DNA of 64,000 bases from Candidatus Flexifilum breve (GTDB lineage: Bacteria > Chloroflexota > Anaerolineae > Aggregatilineales > Phototrophicaceae). The notes below the pieces were generated by a model. It saw only the letters and a list, made by a program, of their open reading frames with translations. It was not told where the DNA came from and did no database searches. Location of the stretch: contig JADKGC010000002.1 of the NCBI GenBank assembly GCA_016717205.1, positions 1,217,869 through 1,281,868 of the forward strand, written 5' to 3'. The position numbers and the translations under genes were made by a program. Numbering within the stretch: the first letter of the stretch is position 1; each line of letters opens with the position of its first letter. Below are positions 36,290 through 43,478 of this stretch, piece by piece.

Positions 36290-36323
36290 GATTAGAAAAC
36301 GGACTACAGTCCGTTTTCTAATC
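36290..36323. promoter_or_regulatory. Operator copy 2, 34-bp near-perfect palindrome
   Basis: GATTAGAAAACGGACT, AC, AGTCCGTTTTCTAATC form 16-bp arms around 2 nt. The core CGGACTACAGTCCG is the reverse complement of operator copy 1. It lies just upstream of the yceI -35 box and upstream of the divergent 36400 gene. Confidence 0.7.
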
Positions 36324-36399
36324 GCTGAAGTGCAGATTGCGGGCTGAGCCGCTACAATCGGGCGGTAAGTTCGTCTATGCAGCGAGTGAGGCTGACTCT

Positions 36400-36645
36400 A
36401 TGACCTGTCGGGATGACATTTTAGAGGCCGTGCGCGCGCTCATCCGCCAGAAGGGTGTGAATGAGTTCACCGCGCATGAAGTTGTGGAATACATGCGCGC
36501 CCACGGGACAACCTACAAGGAAAACACGATCCGCACGCACATCACGACCGGTCTGATGACCATCAACGCCGCCAAGCATCACAGCAAGACGCACGATGAC
36601 TTTGAGCGGACGGCCGACGGCGTGTACCGCTTGATCGGCGGCTAG
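36400..36645 (+). CDS. Small winged-helix-like protein
   Basis: 81-aa protein, MTCRDDILEAVRALIRQKGVNEFTAHEVVEYMRAHGTTYKENTIRTHITTGL pattern, with a helix-turn-helix-like region (EVVEYMRAHGTTYKENTIRTHI). It could be a DNA-binding adaptor or part of a restriction or defence-type protein family (domain of unknown function). ATG 36400 is chosen for family length, though the ORF is open further back. Divergent from yceI; its TAG stop shares the CTAG palindrome with the TetR gene stop. Confidence 0.6.
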   Translation: MTCRDDILEAVRALIRQKGVNEFTAHEVVEYMRAHGTTYKENTIRTHITTGLMTINAAKHHSKTHDDFERTADGVYRLIGG

Positions 36646-37232
36646 TCGACCAGCTTGTAGACTACTTCGATCAGCGCGGTGATCATGCGTTCGAGGCTGT
36701 AACCGCGCGTCTCGCGCTGGAACTGCACAGTGCGCGGGTCGAGCATGACGTAGAGCGCGTCCGCCGCGTAATCGAGGTCAAGCTGCGGGTTAATCTGACC
36801 GAGCAGGCCGCGAATCGTCTGCATCCACCACCAGTGCGCGGGGTGCGCAAGGCCGGGGACGCCTTCCATGGTGACCAGCATGGGGCGGCGTTCATCGACG
36901 AAGCGCAGGGCTTCTTCCATGAACCACACCAGGTGATCGACCGGGTCACCGCCCGCGCGAAAGCGGCGGAGCGCCCGATCCTGCAAATGGCGCTGACATT
37001 CGTCGAGCAGCGCCTGACATACTTCGCTCATGCCATTGGGAAAATGGCGGTAGAGCGTGCCTTTACCGACCCCGGCTCGCGCCGCGACCATCGCCGTCGT
37101 GACCGCTTCCACGCCTCTTTCGGCGATCAGGTCACGTGCTGCCAAAATGAGCAGCTCACGGTTTTTGACGGCATCCGCGCGCGTGGGGCGCGGCTCAGCG
37201 AGGATCTGAATCTCGTCCATAGACCTCACCAA
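36642..37232 (-). CDS. TetR/AcrR-family transcriptional regulator
   Basis: 196 aa; a ligand-responsive repressor. Residues about 20-68 hold the DNA-binding domain (RELLILAARDLIAERGVEAVTTAMVAARAGVGKGTLYRHFPNG, the GxLYxHF recognition helix). The C-terminal domain is all-helical and ligand-binding (LGQINPQLDLDYAADALYVML). The start may be MDEIQ at 37220 rather than ATG 37232. It is the nearest regulator to the paired 14-bp operators at yceI and probably controls them (inference). Its own upstream region lacks an obvious copy of the operator. Confidence 0.85.
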   Translation of the reverse strand: MVRSMDEIQILAEPRPTRADAVKNRELLILAARDLIAERGVEAVTTAMVAARAGVGKGTLYRHFPNGMSEVCQALLDECQRHLQDRALRRFRAGGDPVDHLVWFMEEALRFVDERRPMLVTMEGVPGLAHPAHWWWMQTIRGLLGQINPQLDLDYAADALYVMLDPRTVQFQRETRGYSLERMITALIEVVYKLVD

Positions 37233-37286
37233 AGGGTAAACTCAGTGCTATATCATCAGTATACGGGGAATTGTCAAGGATGTAAC

Positions 37287-37844
37287 ATGCCAACCAAGGC
37301 AGCCGGGCGTCAAAGATCATCCAGAAGGAGGATACAAATCCTCCTTTTGACCGTCTCACTCCTGTTAGCCGCTTGCACCATGGAACTGGAGTCCGGCGGT
37401 AGTGGGAACAGCGGTGGCAGCACGGTGATCGGCGGTGGCGAGACCGCGCGCGTCACCGACATCATCGATGGCGATACCATCGATGTGGACATCAACGGCG
37501 TCGGCTACCGCGTGCGTTATATCGGCGTGAATACGCCGGAGAGCGACGAGTCGTGCTATGACGACGCGACCGACGCCAACGCCAATCTCGTTGCCGGGCA
37601 GACGGTCACCCTAGTGCGCGACAGCAGCAACACCGATCGCTTTGGGCGCTTGCTGCGTTATGTGTACGTGGGGAATGTATTCGTCAACGCGCAGTTAGTG
37701 CAGGATGGCTGGGCAGAAGCTGTCGAATACCCGCCGGATACGGCGAACGCCGATCAATTCCATCAGCTCGAAACGCAGGCGGCGCGCAGTAACATCGGCT
37801 GCCATCCCACCGGGATTTTCGACGATGGCAGCGACGTGCGGTAA
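37287..37844 (+). CDS. Secreted thermonuclease-family lipoprotein
   Basis: Staphylococcal-nuclease-like (SNase) enzyme, 185 aa, cleaving DNA or RNA outside the cytoplasm. The N-terminus is basic then hydrophobic with lipobox LLAACT (Cys 30), followed by a Gly/Ser linker and the domain. Catalytic and Ca-binding residues are visible: IIDGDTIDVDINGVGYRVRYIGVNTPE (Asp, Asp, Arg, Glu) and TDRFGRLLRYVYV (Arg). ATG 37287 was taken as the start since the hydrophobic core fits; the open frame extends upstream through the TetR gene. Divergent from the TetR gene by 54 bp. Confidence 0.85.
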   Translation: MPTKAAGRQRSSRRRIQILLLTVSLLLAACTMELESGGSGNSGGSTVIGGGETARVTDIIDGDTIDVDINGVGYRVRYIGVNTPESDESCYDDATDANANLVAGQTVTLVRDSSNTDRFGRLLRYVYVGNVFVNAQLVQDGWAEAVEYPPDTANADQFHQLETQAARSNIGCHPTGIFDDGSDVR

Positions 37845-37849
37845 AAACC

Positions 37850-38109
37850 CGACCCCACCCCCAGCCCGAATTCGGGGAGGGGAGACAGCAAACTCGTTAA
37901 ACCGAAGGTGTTTTCGTAGGGACGTGATTTGGTGGGTGCATAATAAGGTTATCACCCGTAGGGACGAGGCATGCCTCGTCCTAATTTCTAGAGAAGGATA
38001 GTGAGGACAAGGCATGCCTTGTCCCTACAAAAACCTCTCCGCGGGAGAGGGGCAAAAGCAGGTAGTTGGCTTCCCCTCTCCCGCGGGAGAGGGGATTGAG
38101 GGGTGAGGC
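37850..38109. repeat. Composite of three interspersed repeat families
   Basis: Filling the 269-bp gap between nuc and SDR are a GACCCCACCCCC...CCCGAATTCGGGG lobe (37850-37885), the palindrome pair GGGACGAGGCATGCCTCGTCC (37959-37979) and GGACAAGGCATGCCTTGTCC (38004-38023), and a CCTCTCCGCGGGAGAGG unit (38034-38050) ending in GGGGTGAGG. The same order of modules recurs at 40340-40530. No gene seen. Confidence 0.75.
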
Positions 38110-38113
38110 GTAC

Positions 38114-38827
38114 CTACGCCCGCCCGTAGACCTCTAGGCTCGTGCCGTAGAAGGCATTGCCGCGCTCCGACGCGAGGAAGAGAATCGCCTGTGCCGCCTC
38201 TTCCGGCGTGACCCACTTGCTGAAATCGGCGTTGGGCATCGACGCCCGGTTGGGCGGCGTGTCGATGGTGCTCGGCATAATCGCGTTGACGTGGATGCCT
38301 TTGTCGCGCACCTCCGCCGCCAGGCTTTCGACCACGCGCTGCGCGGCGGCCTTGCTCGCCGTGTACGCTGACCCGCCCGCGAAGCCTTTCAAGCCGCCGC
38401 GCGCCAGCACCACGACGATGCGCCCGGCGATGCCTTTGTCAATCATATGCTGCGCCACCTTGCCACACGTGATGTAGACCGGGCGCAGGTTGAGGTTGAG
38501 CATGCGCTCCATCGCGTCGTAGTCGGAGCCATGCACGGTCGCGCCCGATTCAAAGCCGCCGACGGTGTGCGCCAGCACATCGATTTGCCCGAAGCGCGCC
38601 GCCACCGTTTCGATCAGTTGATCGACGGACGCGGCCACGCCAAGATCGGCGAGCACGGTCAGCGTTTCGCCGCCGATCTCCGCCGCGAGCTTCTCGGCTT
38701 TGTCCGGTGACCGCTCTACCAGCACCACGCGCGCGCCTTCAGCCGCCGCCGCGCGCACGACCGCGCTGCCCAAGTTACCCGCCGCGCCAGTGACGACGAC
38801 GACTTTGCCTGCGAATTCGCCTGTCAT
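38114..38827 (-). CDS. SDR-family oxidoreductase lacking the catalytic Ser
   Basis: 237 aa, NAD(P)-binding Rossmann protein. The cofactor loop TGAAGNLG and acidic discriminator VLVERS are in place. The YxxxK pair is present (AYTASK), but the Ser 13 residues upstream of the Tyr is Ala (LARGGLKGFAGGSAY). NAG of the usual NNAG motif is replaced by HTVGG. ATG 38827 with AGGAG is preferred; ATG 38839 and 38857 are in-frame alternatives. Could be a reductase with relaxed needs or a non-catalytic cofactor-binding protein. Confidence 0.8.
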   Translation of the reverse strand: MTGEFAGKVVVVTGAAGNLGSAVVRAAAAEGARVVLVERSPDKAEKLAAEIGGETLTVLADLGVAASVDQLIETVAARFGQIDVLAHTVGGFESGATVHGSDYDAMERMLNLNLRPVYITCGKVAQHMIDKGIAGRIVVVLARGGLKGFAGGSAYTASKAAAQRVVESLAAEVRDKGIHVNAIMPSTIDTPPNRASMPNADFSKWVTPEEAAQAILFLASERGNAFYGTSLEVYGRA

Positions 38828-38893
38828 GGGACTCCTCATTTGTGTGTGATTGGTCATGCTACTGTATAACGAGGCCGCGAATGCCGCCAGATG

Positions 38894-39220
38894 TTACGGC
38901 TTGATCTCCACGAACAGGCCGTCGCTCCAGTGGTATCTGGCATCGAATAGGCGCGCCAGCACGACCGAGAGGTCGGTCTCTTCGACGATGCGCCCGGTCG
39001 CCGGAGAGTGCGGGGCATCCCACCCGCCAAAACCGTAAGTCACCGCCGGGTTGTGGCGGATGTTCTTGACGAAATCGGCGTTACTGCGCCCTTCCGAGCA
39101 GAGGTAGTACGCGCCGTTGTGCTCCACGTACCAGATTTCGATAGTATGCGGGTTGCCTGTGCGGCGGCCAATCGTCGTCACGTAGATAAAGTCGTTTTTC
39201 TGCGTGGGTTGGTCACTCAT
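38894..39220 (-). CDS. Deazaflavin (F420)-dependent family protein (DUF385-like)
   Basis: 108 aa, small split-barrel protein. VTTIGRRTGNPHTIEIWYVEHNGAYYLCSEGRSNADFVKNIRHNPAV aligns with the GRxTGxPHxIEIWFVxxxGxxYL family signature. Half the size of many nitroreductases. Probably binds F420 or a flavin. Separated by 66 bp from the SDR gene on the same strand, so the two could be co-transcribed. Confidence 0.8.
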   Translation of the reverse strand: MSDQPTQKNDFIYVTTIGRRTGNPHTIEIWYVEHNGAYYLCSEGRSNADFVKNIRHNPAVTYGFGGWDAPHSPATGRIVEETDLSVVLARLFDARYHWSDGLFVEIKP

Positions 39221-39337
39221 TAAGGCTCATCTTTCCGGAAATAATTACTGATGCAAATCATAGCATAGTCAACCGGGATCGGCTTTTACGTTGCGCGCGG
39301 TACACTGTGAGCTATCTACTGCCTAGGGAGAAAAATC

Positions 39338-40318
39338 ATGCAGGTTCGCCTTGACGACTTGAAAGCGGTCACACTCACCGTCCTCACCAACAGCGGCTAT
39401 CCGGCGGATGAGGCGCACATCATTCTCGACGTGCTGCTCTACGCGCAGCTCCGCGGCAACAATCAGGGCATCGTCAAGCTGATCGGCGCGGGCATGCCGC
39501 GCAGCGCCAACGCGCGCCCGATCCAGATCACGCGCGAGACCAAACTCTCCGCGCTGCTCGACGGCGGCTGGAACGCAGGCATGGTCGCGCTGACGCGGGC
39601 AGTGGACATCGCCATCGGCAAGGCGCGCGAACATGGAATCGGGATCGTCGGCACGAACCAGACCAACACCTCGACGGGGGCGATTGGCTATTACGCCAGC
39701 CGCGCCGCGCAAGCGGGTTTCATCGCGTTCGTGTTCTCCGGTTCCGGCGAATATGTCGCTATGCATGGTTCGCATGAGCCGCTGTTCGGCACGAATCCGC
39801 TGGCGATTGCTATCCCGACGACCGGACAGCCCATCGTGTTCGACATGGCGACCTCGGCGATTGCCCGCTTTGGCATTGTGGAGGCGAAAACCGCCGGGAG
39901 ATCGATCCCCGAGGGCGTGGCCTATGATGCGAACGGTCAGCCGACCACGGACGCGGCGGCGGCGCTGCTCGGCGCGATCCGCACATTTGGCGGCTACAAA
40001 GGCGCGGCGCTCTCGCTGATGGTCGAGGTGCTCACCGGGGCGCTGGTCAGCACGACCAAAGATGCCAACGGCAAGAAGACCGACTGGGGCAACCTCGTAC
40101 TCGTCATCGATCCCGAACTGCTGGTCGATGGTGACACGTTCGAGGAGCGCGTCAGCCAGTTGATCGAGCGGGTGAAGGCGGCGAAGCGTCTGCCCGGCGT
40201 CGAGGACATCCTCATCCCCGGCGAACGCGGCAACCGCATTCTCGCGCAGGTCGAGCAGACGGGCATGGTCGAGATCGATGACGCGCTGTGGTCGGCCCTG
40301 GTGGCGGTCGCGGGGTAG
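39338..40318 (+). CDS. Malate/L-lactate/ureidoglycolate dehydrogenase family protein (Ldh_2)
   Basis: 326 aa, NAD(P)-dependent 2-hydroxyacid dehydrogenase of the Ldh_2 fold. Landmarks: QVRLDDLKAVTLTVLTNSGYPADEAHIILDVLLYAQLRGN, GIGIVGTNQTNTSTGAIGYYASRAAQAGFI, NPLAIAIPTTGQPIVFDMATSAIARFGIVEAKTAG, and FGGYKGAALSLMVEVLTG. In the classical enzyme the substrate His is in ...SNHxG...; here the equivalent is NTSTGA, so the substrate may differ. TACACT at 39301-39306 could be its -10 box. AGGGAG precedes the ATG. Confidence 0.85.
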   Translation: MQVRLDDLKAVTLTVLTNSGYPADEAHIILDVLLYAQLRGNNQGIVKLIGAGMPRSANARPIQITRETKLSALLDGGWNAGMVALTRAVDIAIGKAREHGIGIVGTNQTNTSTGAIGYYASRAAQAGFIAFVFSGSGEYVAMHGSHEPLFGTNPLAIAIPTTGQPIVFDMATSAIARFGIVEAKTAGRSIPEGVAYDANGQPTTDAAAALLGAIRTFGGYKGAALSLMVEVLTGALVSTTKDANGKKTDWGNLVLVIDPELLVDGDTFEERVSQLIERVKAAKRLPGVEDILIPGERGNRILAQVEQTGMVEIDDALWSALVAVAG

Positions 40319-40640
40319 ACCGGCGCGACCGCTATTCATGACCCCACCCCCGCCCCCTCCCCGAATTCAGGGAGGGGAGACAACAGCGCTCGCCAATCTG
40401 AAGTGGTTTTCGTAGGGACGCGATTCAGAGAGTGTCCAATAACGTAATCACCTGTAGGGACGAGGCATGCCTCGTCCTGATTTTTTTGCAGAAGAATGCA
40501 GAGGACAAGGCATGCCTTGTCCCGACAAAAACCTCTCTCATCAAGATAATTGTGCGCCCTTTTTAGCACCCTCTTCATCGCATTCGCTGTTTTAACTTCA
40601 CCTTATCACCTCGAAGTGTGATTTAGGGGTGAGGTTGCTC
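40319..40640. repeat. Intergenic region with composite repeats
   Basis: 322 bp between Ldh_2 and the padR promoter. Modules: GACCCCACCCCCGCCCCC with CCGAATTCAGGG (40340-40380), a GTAGGGACGCGATT stretch, GGGACGAGGCATGCCTCGTCC (40458-40478), GGACAAGGCATGCCTTGTCC (40502-40521). This is the same arrangement as at 37850-38023. No gene seen. Confidence 0.7.
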
Positions 40641-40696
40641 TTGACAATACTGTGCGCTATACAGTATGCTATTTACTGTGTGACACACAGTACTGT
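40641..40696 (+). promoter_or_regulatory. padR promoter with ACTGT/ACAGT operators
   Basis: TTGACA (40641-40646), 18-bp spacer and TATGCT (40665-40670). Inverted repeats overlap it: ATACTGT (40647-40653) with ACAGTAT (40661-40667), and TACTGTG (40674-40680) with CACAGTA (40686-40692), plus the palindrome ACAGTACTGT (40687-40696). This fits autoregulation by the PadR protein encoded 15 bp downstream. Confidence 0.65.
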
Positions 40697-40710
40697 AAGG
40701 TATACACCTC

Positions 40711-41058
40711 ATGTCCGAAACCGAAGAGCAGATCGATAAGCTGCGGCAAGAGCTCCGGCGCGGGATCATCGTTCTCGCGGTGCTGGCGCAGCTCGACACC
40801 GCCCGTTATGGCTACAGCCTCATTCAGCGTCTCGCCGAACAGGGGCTGGAGATCGAAGAAGGCACGCTGTACCCGCTGCTGCGCCGCTTGGAACAGCAAG
40901 GCCTGCTGCACAGCGATTGGGAAGTCGAAGACCCGCGCCCACGCAAGTACTACCGGATCAGTGACGCGGGGCGGGGCGTGCTCAGTACGCTGACAGCCGA
41001 GTGGTTCGCCACCGTGAGCGTGATGCAGCGCATGTTAGGAGGGGAAGCTCATGACTGA
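40711..41058 (+). CDS. PadR-family transcriptional regulator
   Basis: 115 aa, winged-helix dimer. The PadR signature is clear: LRRGIIVLAVLAQLDTARYGYSLIQRLAEQGLEIEEGTLYPLLRRLEQQGLLHSDWEVEDPRPRKYYRISDAGRGVL. Short PadR proteins next to a membrane gene with a HAAS-like prefix are usual signal-responsive repressors. ACTGT/ACAGT inverted repeats in the promoter indicate self-control. Overlaps the next gene by 8 bp. Confidence 0.9.
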   Translation: MSETEEQIDKLRQELRRGIIVLAVLAQLDTARYGYSLIQRLAEQGLEIEEGTLYPLLRRLEQQGLLHSDWEVEDPRPRKYYRISDAGRGVLSTLTAEWFATVSVMQRMLGGEAHD

Positions 41059-41998
41059 ACTCATTGACCGCTATCTGCATCAGGTGGGGCGTTACCTGCC
41101 CGCTCAGACGCGCGCCGACATCACCGCAGAACTGCGCTCGCAGATTCAGGATCAACTCGACGACCGCTATCCGGCAGAACCGACGGCTGAGCAAGTCGCC
41201 GCTGTGCTGCGTGAACTCGGCAGCCCGCGGCAGATGGCCGCGTCCTATCGTGAACCGCAGTACCTAATCGGCCCGGATCTCTATCCCATGCTGATCGAAG
41301 TGCTGCGCTATGGGTGGTTGATCATCCCGCTAATTCTCGTGTTTCTCGGCCTCTTCGGGCGCATGATTGCGCCGACCGACACGCCGCTGATCAACTGGTT
41401 GCTGGAAACGCTGTGGGCCACCGTACAGGCCGCGCTGATCTTCTCGGGCGCGGTGGTGCTGTTGTTCGCACTCGTGCAGCGCTCAGGGCTGGATCTGTCG
41501 GGCGGCGCGGCCTTTGACCCGTTGACGCTGCCCGCGGTCAACGATCCGCGCACGGTCGAGCGGCGCGATACCGCGTTCAGCCTCGCCGCGGGCGTGGTCG
41601 TGATGCTGGTGTGGCTGTACTTCCTGCGTGTCGGCGGGCTGACGCTGCGCTTCGATCTGACGAATCCCGGCGACGTGATCCCGGTGCCGTCGGTGTGGAT
41701 GGTGCTGTTCATCGTGGTCGGCGTCGCGCTGATCGGCCTGCACCTGCTGGTGCTGTGGCGCAACCAGTGGAGCGCGTGGCTGTGGCTGATCGAAACGCTG
41801 ATCGAAGCGTTCGGCTCGATCTGCCTGTACTTTGTCTTCTACCAACCACTGCTCGGGGGACGCACGCCGCTGCCCCTGCCCGAAATTCTCGCCGCGGGCT
41901 ATGCCATCGGCATTCTCGTCAATCACAGTGGGCGGTTGATCGCGCTGTGGAAAACGCGTGACGACCGACCGCTGACTTTCGTCAACGACAGACGTTGA
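41051..41998 (+). CDS. PadR-associated membrane protein with HAAS-like prefix domain
   Basis: 315 aa. The N-terminal 70 residues (MTELIDRYLHQVGRYLPAQTRADITAELRSQIQDQLDDR through AAVLRELGSPRQMAASYREPQYLIG) form the helical prefix seen upstream of many permeases controlled by PadR; about seven membrane helices follow. Role unknown, possibly a transporter subunit or a membrane-stress sensor. The ATG lies within the end of padR (8-bp overlap), so translation is coupled. Confidence 0.8.
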   Translation: MTELIDRYLHQVGRYLPAQTRADITAELRSQIQDQLDDRYPAEPTAEQVAAVLRELGSPRQMAASYREPQYLIGPDLYPMLIEVLRYGWLIIPLILVFLGLFGRMIAPTDTPLINWLLETLWATVQAALIFSGAVVLLFALVQRSGLDLSGGAAFDPLTLPAVNDPRTVERRDTAFSLAAGVVVMLVWLYFLRVGGLTLRFDLTNPGDVIPVPSVWMVLFIVVGVALIGLHLLVLWRNQWSAWLWLIETLIEAFGSICLYFVFYQPLLGGRTPLPLPEILAAGYAIGILVNHSGRLIALWKTRDDRPLTFVNDRR

Positions 41999-42012
41999 AA
42001 GGTTTGTTAACC

Positions 42013-42990
42013 ATGAAAGCAATTCAAATTCCGGCCTACGGAGCGCCGGATGTGATCCAGCTCCGCGATGTGGCCGCCCCGACGCCCAAAGCTAACGAAG
42101 TACTCGTCAAGGTGGTAGCGACCTCGGTCAACTTTAGCACCGGTTTACTCGTGACCGGTCAGCCCTTCCTCGGTCGGCTGATGGTCGGCGGGCCGACCAC
42201 GCCCAAAATCAAGACGCCCGGCAACGACCTCGCTGGAACGGTGATCGCGCTGGGCAGCGCGGTGACGCGCTTTCGCCTTGGCGACGCAGTCTTCGGCGAC
42301 TTAGCGGGGCATGGTTACGGCACGTATGCCGAACTAGTCGCCGTCCCGGAAAGCGCGCTGACGCTCAAGCCGGCCAAGCTGAGTTTTGAAGATGCCGCCG
42401 CCGCGCCGGAAGCGGGTCTGGTCGCCTTGCAGGGTCTGCGTGACCTCGGTGGGCTGCAAGCCGGGGAACACGTGCTGATCGTCGGCGCGTCCGGCGGGAT
42501 TGGCACGTTCGCGGTACAGCTCGCCAAGTACTTCGGCGCGGAGGTTACTGCCGTGGTCAGCCCGCGCAACATCGACCTCGTGCGGACGCTTGGCGCCGAC
42601 CACGTGATCGACTACACCCGCGAGGATTTCGCGCGGAATGGTCAGCAGTACGACCTGATCCTCTCGACGGCGGGCTATCGCTCGCTCGCGGATTACAAGC
42701 GCGCGCTGAAACCGGGCGGGCGCTACGTGACGACGGGCGGATCGCTCAAGCAGGTGTTCGCGGCGCTGTTGTTCGGCGCGCTAGTCGGGGGTGGGCACAA
42801 GATGGCCGCGCTCAACGTCAAGCCGAACAAGGATCTCGACTATCTAGGGAGTCTGATGGAGTCGGGTGCGGTCAAAGTCGTCATCGACCGCTGCTACCCG
42901 CTGAGCCAGTCGGCAGAGGCCATCCGTTACTACCTCACGGGTAAAACGCGGGGCAAAATCATCATTCAAGTAGCGCCAGAGGGCGCATGA
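42013..42990 (+). CDS. Zinc-independent MDR alcohol dehydrogenase/quinone oxidoreductase
   Basis: 325 aa, NAD(P)H-dependent. GroES-like N-terminal domain followed by a Rossmann fold with AGEHVLIVGASGGIGTFAVQLAKYFGAEVTAV. Zn ligands are absent (NFSTGLLVTGQ replaces the Cys/His set), typical of quinone oxidoreductase and enoyl reductase-like members. ATG 42013 is preferred to TTG 41995; GAAAGG lies about 11 bp ahead. It follows the PadR operon membrane gene by 14 bp, so it is probably in the same operon. Confidence 0.85.
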   Translation: MKAIQIPAYGAPDVIQLRDVAAPTPKANEVLVKVVATSVNFSTGLLVTGQPFLGRLMVGGPTTPKIKTPGNDLAGTVIALGSAVTRFRLGDAVFGDLAGHGYGTYAELVAVPESALTLKPAKLSFEDAAAAPEAGLVALQGLRDLGGLQAGEHVLIVGASGGIGTFAVQLAKYFGAEVTAVVSPRNIDLVRTLGADHVIDYTREDFARNGQQYDLILSTAGYRSLADYKRALKPGGRYVTTGGSLKQVFAALLFGALVGGGHKMAALNVKPNKDLDYLGSLMESGAVKVVIDRCYPLSQSAEAIRYYLTGKTRGKIIIQVAPEGA

Positions 42991-43010
42991 CACTGCGAAA
43001 GGGGAAGCTC

Positions 43011-43379
43011 ATGGTCGATATACGAGTGCTGCTGGGTGGGTTGTGGATCGCGCTCATGCTCACGTATTTGCTCGGCGACGTGCTGCGCATCTTCGCGGGC
43101 GACTTCAAGGCGGGCGAGATCGAGGGGGTGCAGGTCACGCAGGTCATGTGGCTGGGGATCGCCATTTTCATGCTCGTGCCGATTGTCATGCTGGTGCTCA
43201 CGCTGCTTCTGCCGCAGCCCGGGCTGCGCCCGCTGACTATCGGCGCGGCAGTGGTGCTGTTCCTGTTCAATCTCGTCGCCCTGCCGACGTATCCGTCGCT
43301 TTATGACAAGTTCCTGATCGCCGTCGGGCTGATTTTCAACGTCATGACCGTGATCTACGCGTGGAATTGGGCGGAGTGA
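43011..43379 (+). CDS. Small polytopic membrane protein
   Basis: 122 aa with four predicted helices (LLGGLWIALMLTYLLGDVLRIF; VMWLGIAIFMLVPIVMLVLTLLL; LTIGAAVVLFLFNLVAL; FLIAVGLIFNVMTVIYAW), resembling small DUF6326-type membrane proteins. AAAGGGGA before ATG 43011 supports that start over ATG 42987, which would overlap the previous stop in an ATGA. It ends the padR-membrane-MDR operon. Function unknown. Confidence 0.75.
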   Translation: MVDIRVLLGGLWIALMLTYLLGDVLRIFAGDFKAGEIEGVQVTQVMWLGIAIFMLVPIVMLVLTLLLPQPGLRPLTIGAAVVLFLFNLVALPTYPSLYDKFLIAVGLIFNVMTVIYAWNWAE

Positions 43380-43385
43380 CCGAGC

Positions 43386-43452
43386 CGCGGCAAGCTGCGC
43401 CCCATCAGCCCAAACAGAAACGTCGGGGCGCAGCTTGCCGCGCCCCGACGTT
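43386..43452. terminator. Two mutually exclusive hairpins between convergent genes
   Basis: CGCGGCAAGCTGCGCCCC (43386-43403) pairs perfectly with GGGGCGCAGCTTGCCGCG (43425-43442). Separately, AACGTCGGGGCG (43419-43430) pairs with CGCCCCGACGTT (43441-43452). The two stems share bases 43425-43430 and 43441-43442, so only one can form. It lies between the stops of the 43011 gene and the FAS1 gene. Confidence 0.7.
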
Positions 43453-43478
43453 ATCCGCTAGAGGGTTTGTTGGAGAGC

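Noticed and set aside
38114..40318. SDR, DUF385 and Ldh_2 genes as one metabolic operon
   Set aside because: Ldh_2 is on the opposite strand with its own -10-like box; only the SDR and DUF385 genes could be co-transcribed.
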